This document shows positions 9,967 through 20,700 of a DNA stretch of 46,378 nucleotides, one piece after another; within the stretch, counting starts at the first letter, position 1, and every line of letters starts with the position of its first letter. The notes under the pieces were generated by a model, which had not been told where the DNA came from, did no database searches, and saw only the letters and a list, made by a program, of their open reading frames with translations. This DNA is from Thermoplasmatota archaeon. GTDB taxonomy: Archaea > Thermoplasmatota > E2 > UBA202 > JdFR-43. The position numbers and the translations under genes are program-made. The stretch lies in assembly GCA_029259015.1 (NCBI GenBank), contig JAPDJQ010000059.1, positions 1 to 46,378 of the forward strand. Direction: 5' to 3'.

Positions 9967-11923
9967 TTACGAAAATCTCTACCTCTTCACTCTTTTTATT
10001 TCCTGCATTGTCATATGCAATAACTTTTACTGTATGTGTTCCAAATACTTTTTCTTCCCATGTCCATTCATATGGAGTTGTGGTATCTTCAGCCTTATAT
10101 TCTCCATCGATATAGAATTCTACTTTTGCAATACCTGCAAGTTCATCTGTTGCCTGCGCAACTATTGTTATTTTTCCAATAATTATAGCTTTCTGGCCAA
10201 GTATTGGCAACACTTCTCTATCAAAAATGTAAAGCTTGCCAGGATGTGGTTTTTCAATAGCCAAGGAAGGCTTTGAATTATCAACAGTAAATTTGGCTGA
10301 AATATCTTTGCCTGTATTTCCTACTTCATCTACAGCAGAGATTTGTATTAAATATTCATTGCCATCTTCCAAGCCAGTTGTATTCCATAAATACTCGCCA
10401 TCATTTTCTGTGTTTCTAACTATTCTATGCCATGTTAGGCCATTGTTTGGGCTGTATTTTATTGTTATACCTGTTATCTCTCCATTGTCTGTTGCTTCCC
10501 ATTTTATTAAAACTTCTCCTCCTACAACTTCTCCTCCTACAGGAAATACAACTTCAACATGTGGAGGAGATAAATCTTCGATTTCAAATTGATATACGCT
10601 GCTAACATTTGAATTGCCTGAAGTGTCGATGGCATAAATGTAGAATTCATAGGTGCCAATTAAATTGTATGACCTGCTGGAATAATATATGCTATCTGTT
10701 TTATTCTGGAAAATGCTGAAGTTTTCGTAGCTTCCATCTGGATATGTTACATTAATGCGAACATCTTCAACAGCTACATTATCTGTTACGCTGGCAGAGA
10801 TGGTTAAATTTTTACCCACATCCTGTATAGCAGGGCTTGCTGCCACATCTTCTATTGCTGGAGGGATAAAGTCTCCTTCTATTATTTCAAATTGGTATGT
10901 GGCAGAAATAGCTTCATTTCCATTTACATCTCTTGCATATATAGAGAAGTTATATATGCCAGCAAGGGAATATGCCTGGTTGAAATAATATTTGCTGTTA
11001 TGCTGCATTATAAATTCATGGAAGGTTGCATCAGGATATGTTATATTCACTTTTACTTCAGCAACACCAAAATCATCTGTTACAGTGCATGAAATGTTGA
11101 CATATTCATTAATTTGCTGAACATCTGGATTTGCATTTATGTTGCTTATAACTGGCGGAGTATTATCAACTATACTAAATGAATAATTGAGCCATCCAAT
11201 ATTGCCAGCATCATCCATTGCCCTTATTCTGAATGTATAATCTCCTGCATTTAAGTTATAATAACTCTTTTGTTTGGTATAACCCCATGCACTCCAATCT
11301 GTATCATATCCATCGAGCATATATGAAAATGTTATGTTTTCCTCTGGTGATGTATCATCTGTTGCAGTCCATTCAAAATAGATGTCTCTATAGTTTATTA
11401 TTGCAGGAGGATAATCAATTAATGTTATGTCTGGAGGAGTGAAATCTCCCTCTTCAGAGACAGTAACACTTCCATTAATTATATTAACATTTGTACTCCC
11501 CTGAATAACAGCATTTTCAATATTTATATAAGATATACCAGCTGATATTGCTTGAAAAGTAATAATTGCAAGCGTTCCCTCTGTTGTTATATCCTCACTT
11601 GATGCACCTATAATGTATGTGATTGTGCCATTAACATTATCTATTTCTGCTACTCCAGGCAAATCCCCTAGCCAAATATCAAACATTCCTCCATTTTCAA
11701 CACTTATCGCCTGGAGTATGGATGGGTCAAACATAATGTCACATGCTGCTGACGAAATGGGCTCTACAGGGGTGATATTTATTTTCAGTGTAAAAGTTTC
11801 CCCTAAGCCCACAATTTTTTCTTGAGGGACTATTGAGATGGTGTTTAAATCTTCTCCTTTTGAATACCCTGCCAGAATAGAGATGAGTAAAATCGTTATG
11901 ACTATTCCAACCTTTCCTTTCAT
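9953..11923 (-). CDS. Secreted protein with one N-terminal cohesin-like domain and multiple Ig-like/FN3-like modules
   Basis: Signal peptide; cohesin-like fold sequence (ISIVPQEKIVGLGETFTLKINITP...ACDIMFDPSILQAISVENGGMF...GTLAIITFQAISAG); VDNTPP-linked modules; no C-terminal TM. Confidence 0.75.
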   Translation of the reverse strand: MKGKVGIVITILLISILAGYSKGEDLNTISIVPQEKIVGLGETFTLKINITPVEPISSAACDIMFDPSILQAISVENGGMFDIWLGDLPGVAEIDNVNGTITYIIGASSEDITTEGTLAIITFQAISAGISYINIENAVIQGSTNVNIINGSVTVSEEGDFTPPDITLIDYPPAIINYRDIYFEWTATDDTSPEENITFSYMLDGYDTDWSAWGYTKQKSYYNLNAGDYTFRIRAMDDAGNIGWLNYSFSIVDNTPPVISNINANPDVQQINEYVNISCTVTDDFGVAEVKVNITYPDATFHEFIMQHNSKYYFNQAYSLAGIYNFSIYARDVNGNEAISATYQFEIIEGDFIPPAIEDVAASPAIQDVGKNLTISASVTDNVAVEDVRINVTYPDGSYENFSIFQNKTDSIYYSSRSYNLIGTYEFYIYAIDTSGNSNVSSVYQFEIEDLSPPHVEVVFPVGGEVVGGEVLIKWEATDNGEITGITIKYSPNNGLTWHRIVRNTENDGEYLWNTTGLEDGNEYLIQISAVDEVGNTGKDISAKFTVDNSKPSLAIEKPHPGKLYIFDREVLPILGQKAIIIGKITIVAQATDELAGIAKVEFYIDGEYKAEDTTTPYEWTWEEKVFGTHTVKVIAYDNAGNKKSEEVEIFVINPL

Positions 11924-12020
11924 TTTAATCCTCCTTAGTATGTAATATATAACTCTATTTAAATTTTCACAAATTAAAGAATAAAAAAATAATAAAAAGA
12001 GATGAAAAAAAGAAGAGAGA

Positions 12021-14603
12021 TTAGCTGCTCTTTGTTCTCTTCTTCCACACAGCCACTACTGCAACAGCTATTATTATTAGCACCACTATTATTATCAGAT
12101 AAAGCCATATGTTCACTTTTTCTTCAGTGACTTTAATCTGGAGTACTGTCTGATGTGTTGCCCCATCATTATCTATTACTGTTAGAGTTACATTGTATGT
12201 TCCTGCCTTAATATAGGCATGTGTTGGATTGATTTCATAACTTATGTTTCCATCACCGAAATTCCATGTGTAATTTACTATGTTGCCATCATCGTCAAAG
12301 GATAATGTGGCATTGAATTTTATTTCTTCTCTTATCTTTGGCTTATCTGGCTCATAAGTGAATTTTGCTACTGGCGCAACATTTGCTACTTCTATTATCT
12401 TTTGTGCTGTCTCAGTTGCTCCCTTATCATCTGTTACTGTTAACTTAACAATATATGTGCCATTATCTGCATACTTATGGGTTGGGTTCTGTTCATTGCT
12501 TGTTGTTCCATCTCCAAAGTCCCAGTGCCATGCAACAATCTCGCCATCCTCATCTGTTGATTGATCAGCAAATGTTATTGTATCCAAATCGGTTGGTTGC
12601 TGTGGAGAGAAACTGAAATCTGCTACAGGTGGTTTATTCTTTAATATTTCAAAAGTTACCTGATGTTGCACGCCTTCATTTCCTGCATTATCAACAGCAT
12701 AATATACTATGGTATGGGTTCCTTCAGAGCTTACAACATCACTTCCTGAATTTCCTGGGAATATCTGCCAGTTTCCTCCATCAAGTCTGTATCTAATTTC
12801 TTTTACTCCTGCAAGATTATCAGATGCCTGCAAAACAACTGTTACATCGCTCGTATATTTTCCATCTTCATATGTTCCTTGTAAGGTGTGCGTTGCTGTT
12901 GGCTTTGTTGTATCTACTGATACATCAAATTCATCAGATGCATTATTTCCTGCATCATCCCTTGCATAAAAGCTTATAGTATAGATTCCATCTGATAAAT
13001 TAAATGGCCCAGTATAATCCTGCCATGCTCCATTTACCTTGTACTTAAATTCTGCTAAATTGTCATCAAATGCTGATAATTCAACTGTAACTGTGCTTAC
13101 ATACCATCCGTTTTCTCCTAGGGTGCCCGTAATATTATATGAAAGAGTTGGCAATGTTTTATCTATCTTTATTGTTTCACTCTTCTCTGTCTCTGTATTT
13201 CCTAAATTATCCACTGCATAATAATAAAGAGTATGAATTCCATCTGCTGTTATATCAAATGCTCCTGTATATTCTGTCCAGTTTCCATCATCAATCTTAT
13301 AGTAGATTGCTCCTACGCCACTTCCATTTATATCAACTGCGGTTAAATTAACTGTAACTGTGCTTACATACCATCCGTTTTCTCCTAGGGTGCCAGTCAA
13401 TTCTATACTTGTTACTGGTGGAGTATTGTCGACATATACTGTTACATTATCAATTGGGCTTGTATTATTGAATTCATCTTCAGCGTAATATTCAATATAA
13501 TACATTCCTTCTTCTGGGAGATATATGATGGCGTTTGTATTTACTGCTTCACTCTGCCATCCTTGCCAGCTTCCATTCCATATGCGATAGTAAACAGTGT
13601 AATCATGGGCATCGGTTGCATTAATGTAAATAGGCGTTAAGGATGAAACCCAGTTGCTTCCATTATAATAAGGTGTACCAAACTCAAGTGTCACATCTGG
13701 AGGAGTTAAATCTGCCTCTAGAGTGGCATTTTGTAAAATTGAATAAAGATGTTCTCCATCAACATCTATAATATCCATGTTGGTAATGTTAATGTCTGTT
13801 ACTGCTGTTTGCAACGGCGTAAATTCTATTGTTGCTAAAGTGCCAGCATTTGTTACTCCTGGAGGAATTGGTGTCTGAATAGCAAATATACTCACGACAC
13901 CAGCAACATTATCTATGTTAGGAGTTAGAGTACTAAACAGCCCTCCATCAGTCACTCCAGTTACCTGGAAATAATTTGGATCAAAAGTAATGTCGAAGGT
14001 CATAATAGAGAGTTCGTTTCCATTGGGATCTACAGTAACGTCAAAGAGAGCTGTCTCATTTCCTATCAAATTATAAGCTGGCTCAATCGAAACATATACT
14101 GGATAATTTCTCACTTCAACAGTTGCATTATTTAAAGTTAAATCATATGGAGGTACCAAGCAGTCTCCGCTTGATAGATTTATGAATGCAGTTCCAACTT
14201 TTTCTTTTGCCTTAAAGGTGATTCTAGCAAAAACACCTCCTGAAACAGGTGTAATGTTTTCTCCAAGTGGAACCATTCCCCATATATCACTTATGGTACC
14301 GTTTATGTTGTCTATAGTACCGTTTGAAGCCAATGTATCAAATATATCTCCATTCTCAACCTTGATAGCCGTTAATAAAGAGGCATCAAATGTGAGCCAA
14401 CATTGCACAACGGTAATATTTTCTGCATCTACTACAATGTCCACAGTAAATGTATCATTGAAATAAACCGCCTGATGTGAAGGCAGAATACTCATTGTTG
14501 CTGTTCCATTTTCTCCATGTGAAACAGGTAAAACTAAGGAGAATAATAGAATAAAGGGAAGAGAGGCGATTATTGCTTTCCTTATGCTTTTCATTTTCAT
14601 CAT
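12021..14603 (-). CDS. Membrane-anchored surface protein with two cohesin-like domains, OmpL47/Ig-like repeats and two PKD domains
   Basis: Two cohesin-like blocks (MSILPSHQAVYFNDTFTVDIVVD...; VSIEPAYNLIGNETALFDVTVDP...); PKD motifs WHWDFGDGTTSNEQNPTHKY and YTWNFGDGNISYEINPTHAY; C-terminal TM plus KKRTK; start 14603 chosen because of GGAGGG RBS and to avoid upstream overlap. Confidence 0.8.
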   Translation of the reverse strand: MMKMKSIRKAIIASLPFILLFSLVLPVSHGENGTATMSILPSHQAVYFNDTFTVDIVVDAENITVVQCWLTFDASLLTAIKVENGDIFDTLASNGTIDNINGTISDIWGMVPLGENITPVSGGVFARITFKAKEKVGTAFINLSSGDCLVPPYDLTLNNATVEVRNYPVYVSIEPAYNLIGNETALFDVTVDPNGNELSIMTFDITFDPNYFQVTGVTDGGLFSTLTPNIDNVAGVVSIFAIQTPIPPGVTNAGTLATIEFTPLQTAVTDINITNMDIIDVDGEHLYSILQNATLEADLTPPDVTLEFGTPYYNGSNWVSSLTPIYINATDAHDYTVYYRIWNGSWQGWQSEAVNTNAIIYLPEEGMYYIEYYAEDEFNNTSPIDNVTVYVDNTPPVTSIELTGTLGENGWYVSTVTVNLTAVDINGSGVGAIYYKIDDGNWTEYTGAFDITADGIHTLYYYAVDNLGNTETEKSETIKIDKTLPTLSYNITGTLGENGWYVSTVTVELSAFDDNLAEFKYKVNGAWQDYTGPFNLSDGIYTISFYARDDAGNNASDEFDVSVDTTKPTATHTLQGTYEDGKYTSDVTVVLQASDNLAGVKEIRYRLDGGNWQIFPGNSGSDVVSSEGTHTIVYYAVDNAGNEGVQHQVTFEILKNKPPVADFSFSPQQPTDLDTITFADQSTDEDGEIVAWHWDFGDGTTSNEQNPTHKYADNGTYIVKLTVTDDKGATETAQKIIEVANVAPVAKFTYEPDKPKIREEIKFNATLSFDDDGNIVNYTWNFGDGNISYEINPTHAYIKAGTYNVTLTVIDNDGATHQTVLQIKVTEEKVNIWLYLIIIVVLIIIAVAVVAVWKKRTKSS
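13083..13127. repeat. 45-bp exact direct repeat, copy 1 (inside the two-cohesin gene)
   Basis: aactgtaactgtgcttacataccatccgttttctcctagggtgcc; identical to 13350-13394. Confidence 0.9.
13350..13394. repeat. 45-bp exact direct repeat, copy 2
   Basis: Identical to 13083-13127; 267-bp (89-codon) period. Confidence 0.9.
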
Positions 14604-14617
14604 CCCTCCTTTAATGC

Positions 14618-14794
14618 TCAACCAGTCCATTTCAGTATTAGCATGTAGATATCATCTGCATTTATTACGCCGTCTTTGTTCAAATCTTCAGGTATCCATC
14701 CTGGGGTGCCTGTTTCCTCCCAGTGTAATATTATCTGGTACAGATCCATTACGTTCACTCTGCCATCTCCATTGATGTCCTCTGGTATTGGTGG
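14618..14794 (-). other. Dockerin type I-like domain (two F-hand repeats) at C terminus of the giant protein
   Basis: Duplicated D-x-N-x-D-G-x-[VI]-N-x-x-D calcium-binding loops separated by a short linker. Confidence 0.93.
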
Positions 14795-17700
14795 TACATA
14801 GCAGCTTGCCTCAGCTGTTGGAGTTGTTGATTTGGCATTGCCTAGGTAGTCCTCTGCATATACATAGAACTCATAGTAGCCAGGCTTGTAATATGTTGGA
14901 TGTGGTGCATATATGAACTGCCATGTATAGCTGTCAACGTCTTCAACGCTTCCATATTCCATCCATGATGTCCATGTTACACCATCTTCGCTGTATCTGT
15001 AGTACAATGTCAACTTCTTCACTCCAACCACATTATCACTTGCAGTAACTGTTATGTTGAATGGCATTGTATCATTTCCTTCTATGGATATACTTGTTAC
15101 TGGAGCTGTATCATCGATTATGAACTTCTGCTTGTACTCATCTGTAATGTGTCCAAGCATGTCTGTTGCCTTGAAGAATATGTGATACAATGTTCCTTCA
15201 GCCAGTCCAAAGGCGGCAGGTGTAAATGAATGACTTGCTGTGTGTGCGCCGTCATAACTTGCTGTCTCATACCATGTTATGCCATCGAAGCTCCAGAATA
15301 TCTTGTCAATGCCTGCATCGTCTTCTTCTGGCATATCTGTTGCATTCAACCATATGAGAGTATCGCTTGTAATTGCATGTCCTATCTCTTCGCCAAGATT
15401 TATTTCAATGCATGGCTGTCCATATTCTTTGGTTATTACCGGTGGCTCAGTATCAGGTATTACCCAGCATTCTGCATCATATGTTCCGTGCTCGAATGGT
15501 GGCTGTTCTTCATTGGCGAGGCAATCATATGCAATTGACTTGAAGCGATACCATCCTGGTCCTTCTGGAGCATCAAATGAGAATGTCCAGTTCGGCACAT
15601 CATTTCTCAGATCCCATGGAACTTCATATGTTGCATATAGCTTCCAGTCTCCAAATGTTACATTGTTGGAGCTGTATGAATAATACACGTCAACCTTGCA
15701 TACACCTATTGGTCCAACTGCCTCGAATCCAAAGTCTTCAATGTCCACCACTGTTATATCAAATGGAACTTCTTCTCTCACATATGGAACTATGTCATCA
15801 ACTCTTGAAATTGGTGGCATTGCATCAACCCATAAGTGCTGCTTGCTTAGCTGGTAGTCTTCGACATGGCTTACGTTATCAACAGACCAGTGAAAGAGTT
15901 CAACTATTCCTGCATCCAAACTTGGATTGGATTCGAAGTAGTCTATGATATCATCATAGCCCATTATCTGGGCAGCCTCATCAACTGTAAACCAGTGCTT
16001 GCTTGTTGTGAATACTCCTGGATAATATGGCTGTTCAAAGGTATCGGCTCCATACTTCCAGAGGAGTATTGGATCCTCCTCCCAGAACTTGTACCATGTT
16101 TCATTCACGCCACTATCCCAGATGAAATTGTCTGTTCCATTGAGCCATATCTTTGTGCTTGGAGATACCCAGTGTATTACTTCTCCTCCCGCAATCTCCT
16201 GCTCAATAACTGGTTCGCTGAATTCTTTCTTGGTGCGTGGTGGTGTGCAGTCAATACATACATCCTGTTTCTGTTCGCCAATTGTCATGTTGTTGTAGTC
16301 ATACACCTCCCAGTGTATCTCATACTTGCCACATGGATCTCCATTAACGAGTTCTCCGAGATGTATCCATATTGCAAAGTAGTCATCCCAGTATCCTCCA
16401 TCATAGAATATTCCATCATATGGTGAGGAATCATACAATGAATATGCCCTCGTCCATGGAATTATTGGCTCCCAGTATCCAGCTCCTCCAAACACATCTC
16501 TTATCTTCAGTGTCCATACACCAGTGAAATCAATATCCTCAACATGGTACCATCCATCATCGTACATGGTGTCGTATGGAGATGTCCAATATACATACAT
16601 GTAATCAGAAACGCTCCAGTTGCCGTCTCCGTTGGTATCTATCCAGTCATAGATATAGCCAGCTTCTTCTCCTTCGATATACACTGTTGCTCCGTAATAT
16701 AGTGTTGGTAACTCATTTGTTAACAACTGTATCTCAACCTCATTTGATACCCATCTCCAGACAGTGTAATCAATATACCATATTCCAGTCTGACACTCTG
16801 TATTATTTGGCAGGTCTGTTGCATTTATTATGAACCATGTACAGTTCTGGAAGTATATTGTGTTGTCTGGGCCGTAATAAACATTACCATTACTCACTTC
16901 AAACTCTATATCTGTTACAGGTGCTTCATCATCTACGCCAACATGCCATACATTTGGCTCTTCAGTGTTGCACAAGTCATCCTTGCTGAAGTAATACAGC
17001 CAGTGCTCGCATCCTTCTGTGAAGTTGAATGGTTCTGTGTATTTCATCCACCAGTAACCATCAATTTCATCTGCATAACTCGATACGTTTATATCTCCGC
17101 CCCAGATAGCACCAGGTGTTTCAGCAGTTGGATAGTATTCATACTCTCCACTGCTCTCATTATACCATACCCATCTGTAGTATGTTGCATTGCTCCAGTT
17201 GTATGGATATATGCATGGCTCTGTGCCATAATGAATTGCTGTAAGATTGATGTAATCATTTATGCATATGACAGATGGAAGAGAACCTCTGCCATAACCA
17301 TCGTAATAGTCATTCTTCGGTATTTCTGGATGGTCCGCCCATTCAACTGTTAGCTCTGTATATGGAGCTGTTCCATCAACATACCAGCGCTCGTGGAATA
17401 TCTCTGTTCTGTGGCATACATTGTCTTTGGCAAAGTAATACAAGTCGTGTATACATTCCTCATTGAATATTATGTCTACCTCATCGTCATATACAACATA
17501 CCACCAGTAATCAGTTATATTTTCGTCGGTATATCCATATCTTTCTGCTAATTCTTTTCCATGTACAATCTCATCATATCCAGTTCCATATCCGTCTCCT
17601 TGTGGTGGATATGGATATTCCTCTCCGCCAGTCTCATATCTCCAGAATATTGCCTCAACACCTGCATCACACTCGCTATCTATTGGTTGATCTATAACTT

Positions 17701-20700
17701 CAAGATGTATTGGTGCTCCTTCTCTCAGGAAGCCTAATGATGTGATGTTGATGTTATCAACAGCCCAATACTCATTATAATAACCTGAGCCAGTGAATCC
17801 GTCTCCATAGTTTGTAGTGAATCTAAATGCTATGTAAACATCCTTACCAGCATAATCCCATAATGAGATATCTACTGTTCCTGATTCACTGTAATTACTT
17901 GCATCCCAACTCCTGAGCACGGTAAAGTCAGCTGGATCTGTTCCTGTTGTCGATATTAGCACCTCTCCTTTTCCTCTGTTGCAATACCATTCATTATAGA
18001 ATGTCAGATTGCTGAATTTCGGCAAGTTTGGAATCAATGGGCTAATGAGCCATTCATCCTGCTCGCCATGCCATGGCATAATTAAAGCAGCGCTGTAACG
18101 GAATAGATTTGAATCGGGATGTGACCATCTATCCCATGTCTGATAATCTGTATCGTTGATGGCATCATAGTCTCCATAACTCTTTTCCATCCAGCCAGCT
18201 GGTGGGAAGCTTCGTTCAAATCCATCTTCAAATGTTGTCTCTGTTATTTCTCTTATTTCAACCTTTACGTCGTCAACATACCAGCCACCGTCTTTAACAG
18301 AATTGTCACTGTAAAATCTATATCTTATATACACCGTTTGTCCAATATAGCCACTTATATCAACGAATTCCTGTACCCAATCTCTGCTTCCAGTATATGT
18401 TGCAAGTGTTGTCCATGTTGTTCCGTCTGTGCTTATCTCAACATAACCATAATCGGCATCCTCCTCCATGTCATATGTATGCCAGAACATGAGCATTGCT
18501 TTCTTGCCAGTATATGTTGCATCTGTTAAATCAATTGCTGGAGATATTAGGGCATCGTTCATGCAATTGAGGTACATACTGCTTGAGTCATCTCCACACC
18601 ACCATGAATGATTATACGAATGATAATCAGTATCCACAATATGCCATCTGCTTGTTTCAAGCATTTCTCCGACCCAATTGCTCATATCGGGACTGCCAAC
18701 AGTTCCGAAATCATCAAAGAAGAATGGAGTTGTTGAATTGGAAACATTCACACTATCGATGAATACTCCATTTGCAGGCACTGCATCATCATCGCTGACG
18801 AAACGGAATCTTATCCATACGGTATCATTTCCAATATAATCTGATAAATCAATTGATTCCCATTCCCATGACTGATCTGCTGTAAATGTTGCCAAAATAT
18901 CCCAGTTACTGCTATCATTGCTTGCCTCAACATATAGTGTATCTCCACTCACATCCATCCATAATGTAAAGTTAAGCCAGACTGTATCAGACGGATCTAA
19001 AGATGAGAGATCTATCGGATTAGCAATCGTCAATGTATCATTCCAGTTGCAACCATACTGTCCAAAGCCATTATAGTTTGGCAAACTTCCGTCATAACAG
19101 TTGACTGCTGGTGCAGGCGGAGTATCCAGATAAACAGGTACTCTATTCACTGCAGTCCAATAGCTACCAGTAACTGTCAAGTCCTCAATATCCCATGCCA
19201 TGCTATCTTCAATGTCATCCTCAAATGGTGTAGCTATGCGATGTATGCCGCCGATCCACACATCATCAATGTATATCTCTCCGCTTATAACATGGAATCC
19301 TATGTATATTTCCTGTCCAGCATATGCAGATAAATCAACCTCTACTCTTCTATACATGGAATCTGTGAATGTACCAGATGTCCATAGCTGAGTGACGAAA
19401 GCAGTTGTCTCTGTCTGATCTGGATCAGTTGATACCTTTACTTCGAATTCTCCATTACCCATATAATAGAATGTGAGGTTGCCATCTTGTGGAACTGTAA
19501 TACGTGGGCTAATAAGCCATCCATCCTCACCATAAGCACAATATCTACCAGAACGAGGCATATTATCCCAGTATGGCCACCAGTCACTTATGCGATACCA
19601 GTCTCCTACCACTGCCCAATCAGTAAATGGAACTTCGAAGTCCTCAAATAATGACTGTGTTGCATTACCAATTGCACCATGCTCCGGCAATGTTTCTTCT
19701 ATAATTGGTGGAGAAGCATCAACAAAGTATACCTGATGATGTACAGTGCTGTTATGACATGCTCTATCCTTAGCCCAGTAATACAAATCATGTCTGCATT
19801 CTTCATCAAATGATATGTTTGTCTCATTGTCATATACAACATACCACCAGTATCCTGTTATGTTCTCATCATATCCATATATGGCGAACTGGCTACCATT
19901 TATTGCTCCATATTCTCCCTCCTGTGGATATTCTGTGTCATTCCACACATATCTCCAGAATATTGCCTCTATACCAGATGGACACTCGCCTGGATCCTCT
20001 GCGGTAAGTGTAATATTTACGCCTGCCTTCAGATAATAGGTGACATTTTCAATTTCAACCCACCAGTGCCATATACCTTCTCTCAAGAATTCCCAGTTAT
20101 CATAAACATAAACATATACGTAGTGGGTACTTTGTGGAGAAACTTCTACAGTAAATGTTATCGAGTCTAAATTGGTTCCATTTTCAAGCGTTATACCGTC
20201 ATCGCCCTCTACTTCTTCTATATGGAAGGTGAGTATAGCTGCCTTGTTTGGATCGTTGTTAGTGATAGTGAATCTTGCATAAGTATACTTATCAATGTAA
20301 TTGCCCGCCTGTTGCTGCATCCATCCGCCACCATACCAGTCTGTCCATTCATCAATGACTTTGAAGAAACCTTCATACTTATTTGAGCCATCATCATGCC
20401 ATCGATCAACTTCTATTTCTACTGGTGTATAATATCCATGTTCTGGATGTTTCTTATAAACTACTGGGTTGTATTCATCAACATGATATACCTGCATATA
20501 TACTGGAGTATGATGACACACGTTATCCTTAGCCCAGTAATACAGCCAGTGTATGCATTCCTCACGGAAGTGCACACCGATGCTATCGTCATACACATAC
20601 CAGAGATAATGACCACTGAAGTTTGTCCGTATTTCTTCATCATCGTAATAATCTCTGATATCTACAACCTGTCCATATTTTGATACATTATCGCTCTCAT

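Noticed and set aside
15866-16426. 186-aa plus-strand ORF (and many 60-146-aa plus-strand ORFs from 14.6 to 24.1 kb)
   Set aside because: Lie wholly inside the 10-kb dockerin gene on the other strand; Cys/Ile/Tyr-rich products reflect antisense codon bias.
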